From: Planococcus citri | Taxonomy: Eukaryota; Arthropoda; Insecta; Hemiptera; Pseudococcidae | Direction: 5' to 3' | Assembly: GCF_950023065.1 (NCBI RefSeq) | Contig: NC_088678.1 | Span: forward strand, 13,444,580-13,508,579 | DNA length: 64,000 bases | Part shown: positions 11,930 through 24,799 of the stretch, piece after piece | How positions within the stretch are numbered: the stretch's first letter is position 1 | Layout: the number at the start of each line of letters is the position of its first letter | Translations under genes and position numbers: made by a program | The notes under the pieces: generated by a model | What the model saw: the letters and a program-made list of their open reading frames with translations, nothing else | Databases searched by the model: none | Told to the model about the DNA's origin: nothing

Positions 11930-13540
11930 ACCCGAACGGACTCCCCAAAAAATTTCAAAACTATCGATAAATTGCTATAAAAACTAAAAAAAGGAAAGAA
12001 TTTGAGGGGAAAATTAAATTTGACAAAAAAGAAGCTTTTCAGCAGTTTTGTAAAAAAAAAGGACTTTCGTACAGGCAAGGCAATAAAATCAATGCTTTTA
12101 GAACGTTTTTTTTTTAAAAAAGCATAAATTTCTTGGCATAAGGTAAGTATGGCAATTATGGCAAAAAATTACGACCATTTGACTATTTCATCAGAAAATC
12201 TACTTCCTGAGAATTTTGACGAAAAAACATTACAACTTTTCATCAGACGTCAACTCTCCAAAAAATTAACACACTCTGACAATTTTGTCAAGAAACGAGA
12301 ATTTCTTGACATTGTGGCAAAAACATGACTTTTTTGGTTAGCAAGAGCAGGAAATGACAAAAATGGGCTTTTTTCGACTATTTTGACGAAAATGGACACT
12401 TCTTGACTATTTTGCCAAAAATTAAATTAACGCTGTTTACCATTTTCTTTGCCCAAAAATTGACACTTTTTGGCAACTTTTTCAAAAATTACTTTTTTTG
12501 ACTTGGGAAAATTTGACAAAAAAAGCAGATAAACAAAAAACAGGACTTTCTGGAAATTTTGATTTTTGACCAATAGAAAGTTCCATCTGCAACTTTGGCA
12601 AATGACACAAGATTTGAAAATTTTTATTTTCAAATTTTAGGTGGAAAATAATAGATATCTATGTACTTTCTTAGCAATTTTGACAAAAAAAAACAGGTAT
12701 TTTCTATTTTTTGCAATTTTGACTAAAATGTTTTTTCCCATTTTCTAACAAAAAAAGGAAATAGCAATTTTGTGAACGTTCTTTGGTTACTTTAATAGGT
12801 AAAGTATATAACTGATAACCTACTTTTTACAACTTTGACAAGAAAATGCATACTTTTTGCGACAAAAAAAGCGAAATTATATAAAAATTTTGACCAGAAA
12901 AAGTTATGAAGTTTTGACAAAAAACTTATATTAGATACATGTCTTCAAACAATAGAATTTTTTGCAATATTTTGGAAAAAAAATCGTTTTTAATCATTTT
13001 GATTTTAAAAAACATGAATTTTTTTCAAATTTAGACAAAAAAACGCTTACAATATTTTTTACAGAAAAACAGGATTTTTCACAATATTTAGACAAAAAAG
13101 GTAAGATTTTTTTATGACAATAAAGCAAGACTTTCTGAAATTTTTAACCAAAAAAAAGTCATTTTCTGCAATTCTGACAACAAGCAAGACTTTCTGACAA
13201 TTCTAATAGAAAACAGTTTTTCTCTCAAAAATTCTGACATTTTGTACAGTTTTTACAGAAACGTAGAATTTCTTGGAATTTTTGCAAAAAGATAAGGTTT
13301 TTTAGTAATTTTGATAGAAACTAATTTTTGCTTGCAATTTTTACAAAACTAGATTTTTGGCAGCAAAAAAGTAAGTAAGACTCTCTGGAAATGTTGACCA
13401 AAAAATTACTTTTTTGAAATAGTGGCAAAAACCAACACTTTTTGGGGTTTGTGAGCAATTTTAGCAAAAAAAACTTTCTGGAAATTTTGACTTAACAAAC
13501 ATGCATTTTTTAAAATTCTGACAAAAATCTCATATTTCAA
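11930..13540. repeat. Degenerate T-rich tandem repeat array
   Basis: About 1.6 kb of imperfect units of roughly 35-45 bp are built on TTTTTGGCAATTTTGAC and AAAAAAGCAAGACTTTCTG. Divergence is high and the period drifts. Open frames inside it (for example 12427-12633 -) are low-complexity artefacts. Confidence 0.6.
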
Positions 13541-14860
13541 CAAAATACTACAATTTTCACAATTATTTTGCCAATTTTTCAATTCTTCTTGGAATTCCTT
13601 TTGCACGTCTTTTGATTTGATTTTTGCAATGTCAAGTTGTTGGTATTGTTTGTTGCTCTTCTTCTGGCTCTTCAAGACTATTTGGCATTTTGTAGCCAAT
13701 AGTTTGTGGTCAGTGTTGCAGTCAGCACCAGGATAGTGTGACAGTCCTTCACTGTGTTCTTGAATCCTTCTTTCACATAGTACAGTGGAACCTCGATAAC
13801 TCGAAATCCAAGGGAAATGGCCATTCATTCGGCTTATAGAGGTTTTCGAGATAATCAGTTTCGAGTTATGCAGGTAAGATTTTGAGAGTGTTCAAGTTAT
13901 AGAGGTCTTACGAAATGAATGAATTAAGAGAAATGTAAGTGCATAAAAGATAGAAGTATGAATTGAAATATTCGAGCTATAGAGGTAAACGCCAGACAAC
14001 GTACAACTTATAGAGGCTTTCTCACTATTTTTGGCAAAATTTTAGAGTTGAGTTACAACTGGTTTGTATAGTCAATTTCAACTTATCCGAGTAAAGTTAA
14101 CATTGAGTGTTACGGAAATTTCAAGGGGAATGGAGGTTGGTTCGGCTAATAGAGGTTTTCGAGTTGAAGAGTTTTGAGTTATCGAGGTTCCACTGTACGT
14201 AGTCTATCGGGTTTCTGACTCGATCTCCAGGACTGACCCACGTGTATAATCTTCTTGCATGCTGTTTGAACCACCCTGACCAGGTATTGCATATTACTAG
14301 ATTGTGTCCTTCTGTGAACTCTACAAGCATTTCACCTCTTTCATTCTGCTCTCCAAGTGTGTATCTTCCAGCAACTTGGCTGCCATGATCCTTCCCAACT
14401 TTGGCATTGAAGTCTCCCCTCCCATCAAAAACACAACATCGTTGTTTTTTGAGGAGCTCATCACTTCTCCTAGGTCGTTGTAGAAGTTGTTGGTTTCCAC
14501 TATACTGCTTTCCACTGTTGGCGCATAAACTTGAATTGTCACAATAGGTTTGGGCTTGACCTCCAATCTCACAAGTAGTATCCTCTCTGATTTTGGAATT
14601 ATGGCACTGATTTTATTGCTGAATCTGGTATTTTATCAATATACCCACACCCAGTTTGTGCGGGTGTCTTTCCCAGTGTAAATCATTTCATAATCTTTAT
14701 CTGCCTGGTTTCTACCATTTCCAGTCCATTGGGTCTCGCTTATTCCTAATATGTCAATTTGTAATCTCCTGGCTTCCATAATTACATTAGAAAGTTTTCC
14801 AATTTTGTACAAAGTTCCCACATTCCAGGTTTGCAACGTTGATGTTGTTCCGCCTCAGCA
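13540..14860 (-). mobile_element. RTE-clade LINE fragment: APE-type endonuclease domain
   Basis: Read on the minus strand from 14836, the product starts TWNVGTL and continues with LQIDILGISETQWTG. Later blocks are VYAPT near 14525, a GDFNAK-like box near 14405, a RNPIDYV box near 14210, and GADCNTDHKLL near 13720. These are endonuclease motifs of RTE LINEs (often annotated craniofacial development protein 2-like). Several frameshifts separate the blocks, and a TIR element (13783-14195) splits the domain. No reverse transcriptase is attached. Dead fragment. Confidence 0.85.
13783..14195. mobile_element. TIR element inserted in the RTE endonuclease, TA target duplication
   Basis: Both ends read CAGTGGAACCTCGATAACTC inward and TA is duplicated (13781-13782 and 14196-14197). 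CAGTGGAACCTCG ends resemble pogo/Tigger-type mariner elements. Removing it with one TA joins RNPIDYV directly to LCERRIQ in frame on the minus strand. Interior words such as TTATAGAGG are repeated. No transposase. Confidence 0.9.
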
Positions 14861-14879
14861 ATTAATTTTGGAAAAAAAG

Positions 14880-15045
14880 GTAAAATTTTTTTGATCACTT
14901 TAATACCAAACAAACTTTTTTTTTTTTTTTTTGCAATTTTGGCACAAAAATCAGACTTTTTGTTGAGAGGGGGGGGGGGGGATTTTTGACATTTTTTTTA
15001 CAGTTTTTACTAAAACGTAGAATTTTTGAAATTTTTGCAATTTTT
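14880..15045. repeat. Low-complexity tract with poly-T and poly-G runs
   Basis: Short continuation of the degenerate T-rich repeat family, with a T run near 14917 and a G run near 14970. It directly precedes the TIR element that starts at 15047. Confidence 0.5.
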
Positions 15046-15046
15046 A

Positions 15047-16901
15047 GGGTAAGGTTGCCGAAATTGTACCAGCGCCCAAATTGTACCACCACCTATTACC
15101 GCAGAAACGATCCGCAAATGGCACTTTCTACTGATAAAATGTGTTACTAGCTTGCATTTTGATGTCCCTGATACCAATATCAGGCAAATTGAATCATTGG
15201 TGTATTTTTTAATCACGTTTTTTTAGAAAAAGTTCATCTTCCATTAAAAAACTGACTTATTATGTAACGTAATTGCAACAAAACAATTTTGAAAAGCTAA
15301 GTTATGTTTAATCCTCACAAAAGTATGTAGGGTAAATGTGCCTAAGTTTGCGCACCTAATTTTCAAACAGCCACTACTTTTTATGAAAAGCAGCTAGAAT
15401 ATTGAAATTTGTACAGAAGGTTCCTCAAACATTTGGCTATGATTTGCCCCAGAAATAAAATTTTTAATCGATTTAGTTTTTGATATTTTGACCAAAAACC
15501 AAAAAAAGTCAGATGCGCAAACTTAGGCATATGCCTTCCTAAGATTGCGCATTCACCTTCTCAAGATTGTGCACCAGTGAAAAACATAGAAATTTGTCAA
15601 TATTGTTTAATTAATGATGAAAGCAAACAAAATGTCTCACACGAATGTGCATTTGAAACTTCTGAGTGAACCACACTGGAAAGGCGCTCATATCTGGTAT
15701 TTCCAGCATTACCCCCATTTCTCCCTAGCTTTTGACAAGGAGTAAACTCGATATACGTGTATAAGGTGTCATTTCATTCAAATAAATTGGATTCTTAATG
15801 ATAATTTTGAAAAGTATCATTATTAGTCTTAGAAAAGTAGCAAAAAATAAAAATCGCAATCTTAGGCACAGGGGTTTTTTTTAAAAAATTCAAAAATTGA
15901 AACCTAATTAAGCAGAAAGTACTTGAAATATGTGCTTGTTATAATCCCCAGACAATGACGAATCTAAAAATAGCTTATTTAGATTTCTACTGCCATTTCC
16001 ATAAAAATTTTCACGTGCGACTTTTATTGGAAAAGTTATAAAAAAATTTGAAAAAAAAGTTTTTCGCTTGTCATTTCGCGACACTTGGTGCTACCATCAC
16101 CAAAAAACATGAAGTATGGTCATTTTGATTCTTCTTTCAAGTAAAGGCGGTATCAATGTTGTAACTCTCACTGGTTCTGAGAAATCGTTACTGCGCAATC
16201 TTAGGAAGCGCGCAAACTTAGGCACATTTACCCTAATATTACCTACCTACATTTAGAGATATTTATGAAAAAATTTCATCAACATCAACCTGAGTGAGAG
16301 AAGATTGGTGTTAAAAAATGCGAGTTGCTCAAATTGTACCATGATTTCAATACAGGTATGTTATGTCATTAAATGTTGAGAAGAAAAAAAAATAGAATAT
16401 GGTCTGTGGACGATATGGAGGGCTCTTTGGAGGAATATAGTGAAAATAAAATTGGTTTGAATGAGTCCTGCTGTCAATATGAAATACCTAACTCCACCTT
16501 TCTTTGACATTTTAAGAGGCATTGTAAAAAGTCGATCAGATGAAGGAATGATAGTCAAAGGGTGGGGGAAACATTATATAGCCACATAGGGAAAATTAAA
16601 ATTTGATTTTGAGGTGGTGGGAGGTTACAAAACTTTATTTCCATCAATTTCATTCATGGGTACGATTTGAGAAACTGATGGTATGATTTGAGCAACTAGG
16701 TCCCTAAATCGTACCTTTTTGAGACCTTTGCGCGGATTCAAATAGCGCCTCTGCTATTTGAGATGCAGTTTTCGTTTTTGCGCTCAAAGGTAGGCAAAAG
16801 ACCAAGGTACAATTTGGTGCATGAATGGTTTCCAAAAAATAATTATAGCGCAGTCCAGGTTGAAAAAACTAAAAAGTGGTACGATTTGGGCAACCTTACC
16901 C
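15047..16901. mobile_element. Outer 1.86-kb TIR element, TA target duplication
   Basis: The ends read GGGTAAGGTTGCC-AAAT-GTACCA inward (TIR about 25 bp). TA flanks both sides (15045-15046 and 16902-16903). Subterminal AAATTGTACC words recur in both orientations through the element. A second TIR element (15330-16233) is nested in it. No transposase is readable, so the outer unit is about 950 bp of non-coding sequence once the insert is removed. Confidence 0.85.
15330..16233. mobile_element. Nested 904-bp TIR element, TA target duplication
   Basis: Both ends read GGGTAAATGTGCCTAAGTTT inward, with TA at 15328-15329 and 16234-16235. Internal copies of GCGCAA-CTTAGG occur near both ends. The first bases (GGGTAA) and TGCC match the ends of the element it sits in, so the two look like related families. 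Non-coding. Confidence 0.87.
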
Positions 16902-16929
16902 TATAGGAAACTGATTTTTGTTGGCAATT

Positions 16930-19900
16930 TTCACAAAACAACCTGCTGTATTGATAATTCTGACAACAATTAATCATTCATTAGCTGTTTTATCTACCTA
17001 TTATGAAAACTGAATCAAATTGGCAACAGCTCCCTTCAATAAAAACAAAAATAATCGAATAGGTCTTTACAGTAGTCAGTGTTTTTCTTTCCTCTTTCTT
17101 GAAATCAATACCTACTTAGTTTCGTTTTAGAAACAGCTACACCAGTCCAGCTACGAAAATCTGTAAGAAACTCATGAACCTTTTCGACAACAAGTGACCT
17201 GATGAAAGTTTCAATTTGAAAGAATATGAAAATAACATCATCTTACTACACCATCAACCGAAATAAATCAAAACAAATTATCTAAGATCCTAGACTACGT
17301 CACAAACTTCAGAAATCTCTTGCCAATGCAATCGCAAAACATTTGAACATACCCTGCACCCCGTCACCTTCTCCAACCAATACATCTTCGAGTATCCAGT
17401 CATCATATAGAAATACCAACAAAACCTACGCATCGAGTTAATTACTCATTCTCAAACAACAAGTCGTAAGTATTGAAACAATCGAACTAAATCGCTCCCT
17501 CATTAGTTAAAAAAACACTCCAACATTTACGTTTCAAACTTTTAAAACTCTTATAAATTGAAAATCGTCGAGTGGCGCTTGTCGCCGTTTAAATTTGCAT
17601 GACGACAATATTAAGTGTGAAAAAAACATCTAGGTACCTAGTAAAACGAAATACCAAACTCTCCTTAATTTCAAAACGCTAATGTATGCCAAATCATGAT
17701 TCAGTTTAGTAAATAAAAAAAGGGATTTAATATTTAATGCTCGATTGCTCGTAATACTTAGATGCGGTTTAGAATTAAAAATGAATTTATACCTAGTAAC
17801 GGAAACACGAGTGAACCTCGACCATACACACATCGTGAAGCAGGTTGAAGAGAGGAACTAAAATTTACAACATTGTAACTTTACAAGAGTATAAAAAAGG
17901 GGGAAAAAAGGTAAAGTATTAAATTTCCTATATTAGATGGTTGATCTTTTGTTGATCTTATAATGTCGTAACTATGTTTTTATTTTAACTGACCGCGCCT
18001 TGGAGCGCCGATCCGCCGTTTTTATTTTCATATTGACAAAGCCATTAAGGTATATAGGTAGGTATTGCATTTACTTCATTATAAAATTAATATTCCATTT
18101 ACGATGGACTTTTTTTAAGTCTAACCATTCGAGATATTCCGGCATGTAAATAATGTCCCGTTTTTCGAGTATTTTCCAGTAACGGGTTAAGAGGTACAGT
18201 ATCAACTCATACATACCTAAGTGTTTGAAATTGTTTATTCGTCGAGCTCGAGCGGCGACGAGTTGGTTAACCTATACCATAGTGAAGATAGGTAGGACAT
18301 CGCAGTTATGATTTCAAAAACAAAAAAAAATTCAATCCTATCGTACCTAGAGAACCGGGGAGGCGATCTGCAACGGACGTCGTCGTCGGTGTCGATAATC
18401 CGATTTTATGTCGCCGACAGATGAATGTTGTTTTCAATTCCGCCAATGTATATTTGTCACGTGTTGGTAACCCTTTTATGTATGAATTTTAAACTCTCGT
18501 TGCTACTGATTCAAATAACATTTAAACCTTAACAAAAGACAGGCAGAGGATTAAGAATGCGTGCAATTGAAAATTTATTAGTTAATATGCAAAATAAAGA
18601 TTGCTTTTTTTTTTTACAAATCCACACAATGCGGACCAATGTAGGTAAATAGAAATAACCATTCGTATTCTATACTCGTGTTAATTATTATACTCGCGGT
18701 CTTAAAAATTGATTTTTTTTACTCCCAACTGCACATAAATAGGCTTGATAAAATCTACACAGTACACAGCGATGTACGAAGTGTATCATTCGAGGGGAAT
18801 ATGTCACCTGTCAAGTGTCAATCGCATACTTCTTACCTGCATACGTAATTTTTACAGCTTTGATCAACGATGTGCATACAAAAAACTTGACAAATCGAAG
18901 CAGAAACATTTTCCACGAAGGCTTTATATCATACAAGCGTAGGTAGCCATATAGGTTGCTCATTTCTATTCTGAATCTGAAATCAAACCAGAATCACATC
19001 ATTATATCGATAGGTACGAGTAGTTAAAAAAGAGTATAAAATTTCTCAATAATAAATTCATTTTATTTTAACATGCCTTTTCTATTTAGGCCGCGGCGAA
19101 TAAAAGGGTAAAATAAATAAAACTACTAAGTGTGAAAAATGGCGGCCATACGCCATAGCGTATTCGTAAATAATTAAAACTGTTCGCTAGAAATATAGCG
19201 CGTGTTTGTTTCAATAGCTTTTCAAATGCCATGTACACAATAATAATTGATTGTTAACGGGGTACGCTCGACAACGTGCTTGAAATCACCAATCACAGCT
19301 CTTTTTATTCTTTTCGCGTGTATATACTATCATTTGATATAATTTTGATAATACCCATTTTTATTCTATACGATGTTGGTTGGGTTCATTTGCTGCAGCG
19401 AAACTGTTTTTTGACGTTCGTTTTATGCATGTAAATGTTCGTGGGGAGTTGTTTTTTTTTTATTTTATATTTTCATTGTGATTATTTTGCCATTTTTTTT
19501 TCTTCTTTTCATAGTATAAAATGGTGAGGTGAGGAGTCGATGGGAGCTGTGTGAAATTCGAATGGTCTGCGATGAAACTGTAAATTGCAAAATGAGCACA
19601 TTTCAAACATCTTACCTAAAATATCAAATTGTATGTTGTTTTTTTTTCAATTAAAAAAATCTGAATTTAGTATAAGTTAAACAATTTTCAGCAATAAAAT
19701 ACTGTAGGCCAAATAGCTTGTAAGGTAATTAAAATCTTATGCAATAAAAACGTTCTCACTCTCTTTTTTCCACCTTACTGAAAAAAGATGAAAATTTATT
19801 CAGATATTAAAAAAAAATTGTTGTAGAAGAATCGATTACCATTTTTTAAAAATTAACATTATTTTTTTTCATCAATGGGAAATTTTCTCATCCCTTCGAG

Positions 19901-20135
19901 CTAAAGGAACAAGCATCGTTGTACGTACCTACAAAGTAGAACAAAATAAAGCTTTGAGAAATTCATAGCTGCTACGTATGAATTAGGGGGTGTCATTAAT
20001 GGAGGAAGTTTCAAGACCATATTTTGCAGATTAAAGCAATAAAAGGTAGGTATTATCATTATCTCTCATCCATAATGAAACATCTAGACCATCTTAGTCT
20101 TCATTTCAGCAATAATAAATCAAGTATTTGAGTTG
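16930..20135. other. Non-coding spacer
   Basis: No exon could be supported. The stretch contains homopolymer runs, GA- and CGTCGTCG-rich patches (near 18380) and a second copy of GGCCGCG-GAATAAAA-GGGT near 19090. Small open frames (17630-17833 -, 18745-18942 +) show no domain or splice context. Confidence 0.45.
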
Positions 20136-20534
20136 TTTTTACCGACTTTGCCGTGAAACGGAAAGTCAAGGTATTGTATTTGTCATGATGGTTCAAGAAT
20201 TGGGTGGGGGTGGATTTTCTTGACGTTTCGGAGTGTGCTGATCACGATAAGACGTATGGCGCAAAACGAGATAAGTTTATATATATATTTATATATTTAT
20301 TTATTTATATATCAATTTATGTATAAATTTGTGCCGGGCTGAACTCAAAAGCTCCAAACTTTAAGTCGAAACTGATGATGGCAAAATATTGCTTTGATAC
20401 TGAACTAGAGAAATTTTTAATTTGGTTGAAATCGATTCAGCCGTTTACGAGATATGAACGTTTAAGTGTGTTTCAACGATATGGATAAGCAGAAATTTGT
20501 GTAAACCCTTATATCTCGCAAACGGCTCCCCCCA

Positions 20535-20612
20535 ACAAACAGAAGGGGTGGTTAGGGTGTGTAGGTTGCAGATTGGTGCGCCGGAGGTCGGGTGTTCGAA
20601 TCCCGCGCGAGT
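20535..20612 (+). other. tRNA-like segment (possible SINE head)
   Basis: GGGTGTTCGAATCCCG resembles an RNA polymerase III B box with a short stem (CGGG/CCCG), and TGGTTAGGGTG upstream could be a worn A box. The T-loop is too long and no full cloverleaf folds by eye, so this is not called a tRNA gene. Confidence 0.35.
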
Positions 20613-20859
20613 CAAGAGGAGAAAGTTTTTTGTTGATTTTTTTGTTAATTTTTTTGTTAATTTTATCCGTCCAAAATTTTTTTGCCATAAAAAATCAAAA
20701 TTTTTCAAAAATTTCTAGTGTAATTTTTGTTTTAACAAAAAACATTAAGTTTTTGGTAAATAGCCAGTAAATTTTGATAATTTTTTTTTTTTGGTGAATT
20801 AATAGGTACATAGTAATTTTTAGTAGGTAAATAAAATGATTAGTTATTTTTGGTGAATT

Positions 20860-21360
20860 ACTCGTAATTAAAGTTGGTCGAAAATTTTGGTAAATTGCTT
20901 GGGTAATTTTTGGTAAATTGGTAAAGTTTGGTAAATTGTTAAAAACCTTTGGCAGTAAATTACTGGGGTAATTAAAATTCGGTAAAAAATTGGTAAATTA
21001 GTTAGGAAATGTCTGGTAAATTACTGAGGTAAATGGTGGTAAATTACTGGGGTAATTCTTGGTAAAATGGAAAATTGGTAAATTAGTGGGTAATGTCTGG
21101 TAAATTACTGAGGTAAATGTTAGTAAATTGCTGGGGTAATGTTTGGTAAATTCTTAAATTTTGGTAGATTGGTAAATTTTGGTAAATTGGTAAATTTTGG
21201 TAAATCGGTAAATTTGGGTAAATTGGTAAATTTTGGTAAATTAGTAAATTTCGGTAAATTGGTAAATTTCGTCGGTAAATTTGGGTAAATTGGTAAATTT
21301 CGGTATACTGGTAAATTTAGGTAAATTGCTAAATTTTGGTAAATCCGTAAATTTCGGTAA
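20860..21360 (+). repeat. GGTAAATT minisatellite
   Basis: Dozens of short units of the type GGTAAATTTTGGTAAATT are arranged head to tail. The array is loose at the left (with TTACTGGGGTAATT variants every 50-60 bp) and nearly regular from 21160 to 21360 (variants TTTTGG, TTTCGG, TTTGGG). No ORF crosses it. Confidence 0.85.
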
Positions 21361-21534
21361 ATTTGTTTATTCTCCTGTATAACAGAGCAAAGTCGGTTAA
21401 TCTTGCCTACTGCGCAAGATGTTTTTTTTTTAATATCATCTTGGTGATTTTACTTTTACACTTTTCACAGTTTATTCGATTAAAGAATGAAAAAAACAGA
21501 CCTTGATCAAAACGAGTTCAAGGTTATTATAATT

Positions 21535-22510
21535 AGTCGGTGAGCCCGCATAAGGATCTATTGCACCCCCCCCCAGTCGATCCACAACTTTTTTCTTAGG
21601 AGGAGAGTTCTAAGGAACATTTCTAACGCTTGTACTAAAAAAAAAGTGGCCCAACTTACGAAATGGCGGCCATTTTAATTGACAGGTCAGCCAAAATCGC
21701 AGATTTTGCGTTCCAATATAGGACTTGCACGAATTTTTTTCAACCGTACAAAGGTAGATCGAAAAATCAGGCAAAAATTTATCACCTGTCAAAATTTCAA
21801 GCGCTAAAGTGCCTTTTTCGATTTTTGGTGAATTTTTGAAAATTAATTTTAGGCTAAAAATGAGAGGAAAACATCAAAATTTTACCATATTGACAGAAAG
21901 CTGAAATTTGGAATATAGCCTATTTTCGACATGCCGAATGGATTGGAAACTGTTTCAAACTGTTTTTAGCAGTTCTGGAGCCTCCAGTGGATTTTTTAAA
22001 CTCGAAATTCCCACCAAATTTCATCAAAATGGAGATGAAAAGCCGAAATTCATTCTGCAAACTAATTTCAATACGCTACGAAGTCGACTGCAGGTGGATT
22101 TTAAGTCGTTTTGGAGCCTCCAGTGACTTTTTGAAAATTACTGGAGACTCCAGTAAATTTTTGAAACTTGAAATTTTGGGAAATTTCGAGTTTCAAAAAT
22201 CTGCTGGAGGCTCCAGAACTGCTCAAAACGGTTTGAAACAATTTCCAATCGATTCGGCATGTCGAAAATAGGCTATATCCCATATTTCAGCTTTCTTGGT
22301 CAATTTGGTAAAATTTTGATTTTCCCCCTCATTTTTGGCCTAAAAATTTTCAAAAATTCACCGCCTGATCTTTTGATTTAACTTTGTACGGTTGAAAAAA
22401 ATTCGTGCAGGGCCTATGTTGGAATGTAAAATCTGCGATTTCGGCTGACCTGTCAATCAAAATGGGCGCCACTTTGTAAATAGGGCCACTGTTTTTTGTT
22501 TTTTGAGTAC
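21535..22510. mobile_element. Foldback element family 1, copy 1 (right end truncated)
   Basis: The left end is TTAGTCGGTGAGCCCGCATA, followed by AATGGCGGCCATTTTAATTG and a long arm. The right half is the reverse complement of the left (for example GACCTGTCAATCAAAATGG at 22448). It stops before the outermost bases. The centre holds several CTGGAG-CTCCAG words. Open frames on both strands (21908-22126 +, 22101-22283 -) are products of the palindrome. Confidence 0.8.
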
Positions 22511-22539
22511 AAGGGCTACCAAAAAAAAGGTTCCATTTT

Positions 22540-24795
22540 TACATAAAAGATCGTATCACAGGATGCTCAAATTTGGAATTTCTTCACAAAAATGAAAGGT
22601 TTGAGAAAAGGGGCTCAAAATTTTATTGACCTCTTTGCATAAAACCAAAATACTAAAAAAATTGATAAGTAGTAGAAATACAACAGAATTATTTTGACAA
22701 AGCAGCTCAAGAATGTTGAGCAGAAAATGAACACGACAAAACTAGGCTCAGTTAACTGAAGTACTGGAGGCCGAGGGAACGAGCAAGGGAGAAGGGAATA
22801 AAATTGAAAAATTAGATCTCCAAAGAATTGAAAAAATTATTCGCAACATTAATTGAACAAAATATTCGGCTCTTTAAACAGAAAATTGTAGAAAAAAGCA
22901 CGTATCTGAAAATGTTCATAAATTTCCGAATAAGTAGGTATTTAAGCTACGAAAAAATAAGTTATCAAATATCAAAGAGTGCTTTTACAAACATTAATTC
23001 CAAAATAGCGTGTAGTTATGGACGTTAAAAGGTCTAACTTTTTTGTATATCCCATAATTGGTATTCGATTACACAAAAATTATTTTTAAAAAATTTACTA
23101 AAAATGATTAAAAGCTCGGATTTGAAAAATTCTGACACGTTAAAAAAAATAAAAATATTCATTCGTCGATTTTTGGCGAATTTTTTAAAACGTCAAAGTG
23201 CCCAAAAATTGACGAAATAGTAAAATTTTTAAAATTATGACAAAATTGAATTGAAAAGCCGGAATAGTTTTCGCGCCTTGAAGTCTTCAGTGCAAACACA
23301 GTTTTCTCCAAGAATTTCAAGACAAAGTACAAATCAAAATTCTGGATGTACAAGATGATATCAAGTCATTCTGTAGATTTTAAAATTCCCAGAAGAAACT
23401 GATTTTGCACTGGTTCAAATACCTGAACACATTTTAATAAGAGTTTTTGATGTAGTTTTTGCTAACTTTTGACAAATTTTGTTTGAATCTCATTTGATCA
23501 AATTATAACAGTTTTTTGAAAATTTCGGATTATTTTAAAATCAATTTCTCTTAATTTTAATATTTTTTAAGTACCTACTTCTACGTCAATTTTAACAAGT
23601 TTTTATTACGTCTTACCCAAATTTTTTATAGTTTTTGAGCTTGTTTCTACAACGTTCTGTGTTTCGTGTAATTTTATTTCATTTTTTCATGTATCATTTT
23701 AATAAGTTTTTACCCATATTTTATGCAATTTTTTTCTCAAATCTTACAGAAATTTCATCAGTTTTTGGTATTTCAAAATTATTCCATCAAAAATTGAATG
23801 ACTTCCAACTCAAAATAAAGGTCTCAAATGAATATGGTCAAAATCCTCTCACAACAAAAAGATGAAGCTCCAAAATCAATTCATAGCATATGATTCGAAA
23901 ATTGAGAAACTCAAACCACTTTTCAGAATTATTATCATTTTTTTTAAAACTGCAGTGATTAGTGATTTGTCAGATCCGTGATTCGAATCATATTTTTTAT
24001 GATTTTATCCAACCCTGAACGAGAGAATTGTTACAACTGCCACTCTCATTCAGCTAAACTTTGGCTTGGTGAAAGATCATTTCATCCACACCTCAAAACA
24101 CAAATTTCGAGCAGTCGGACGATCCCTTCCCCTTCATCAATCGCAATTTTCTTCAAGCCGATCAAAATCCTTCAACAAAAGCATCGGAATGATTCCTGAA
24201 GAGGAGATCAACTTCGTGTTTGCTAAAAACACCAGATCGGTTTGAAAAATAACTGCAATTAGTTCGAAATATCCTTAGAAGTTTGTGAGTAAGAAAGTCT
24301 CGAGTGATTCGCTCCAGAAATAAACGATTTTGGATTTTTTTAAAAATAAGACTTTCAACTTGTATAAAATACATTTTTTAATTCGTCACTTGGGATACGT
24401 GATTCACTTTTTTACTTCAATCAACTCACAAGGTCCAATTTTTGACATGCTTAATTTTTCATCCACTGAAATTGATTACGGCGTCTTTTCGTGATACACA
24501 ATCCAAATACCTTTAAGGAAACTCAAATTCTGCTGAAGACTCCAGATCGGCTCGAAATTGCTCTCGATCTATTCGGAGGCGATTTTTGCAATTTTCGAAA
24601 ATTGAGAAATCAACTTAAGCAGATCAAAATTTGGTTCTGAAATGTGAATGAAATCCTTTTGTAAGGAGCGAAATTTCAACTCGATCAACTTGATAGATTG
24701 CAAAGGTTTCTGGCGAAGAGCTTTTGTAGCAACTTGAGTATAGCATTTTCCCAGAATTTTTTAGCAACTGTAAATTTTGTCGGTCAATCGGAAAA
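22540..24795. other. Non-coding spacer
   Basis: AT-rich with TTTTTGA-type words and no supported exon. Several open frames of 60-76 codons (22828-23028 +, 23635-23865 +, 23978-24199 +) lack domains, codon-like composition and splice context. Confidence 0.45.
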
Positions 24796-24799
24796 TATT

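Larger units (their letters stand above)
20141..21397. mobile_element. Probable non-autonomous element with tRNA-like core and minisatellite
   Basis: The left boundary ACCGACTTTGC at 20141 is mirrored by GCAAAGTCGGT ending at 21397. Between them lie a TATATATTTAT tract, a segment ending ACGAGATATGAACG, a tRNA-like B-box segment and a GGTAAATT minisatellite. The short TIR (11 bp) and the lack of a clear target duplication leave the class open. CTCCTGTATAACAGAG near the right end can form a small hairpin. Confidence 0.5.

Noticed and set aside
20535..20612. Functional tRNA gene
   Set aside because: T-loop is too long and acceptor and D stems do not form; kept only as tRNA-like.
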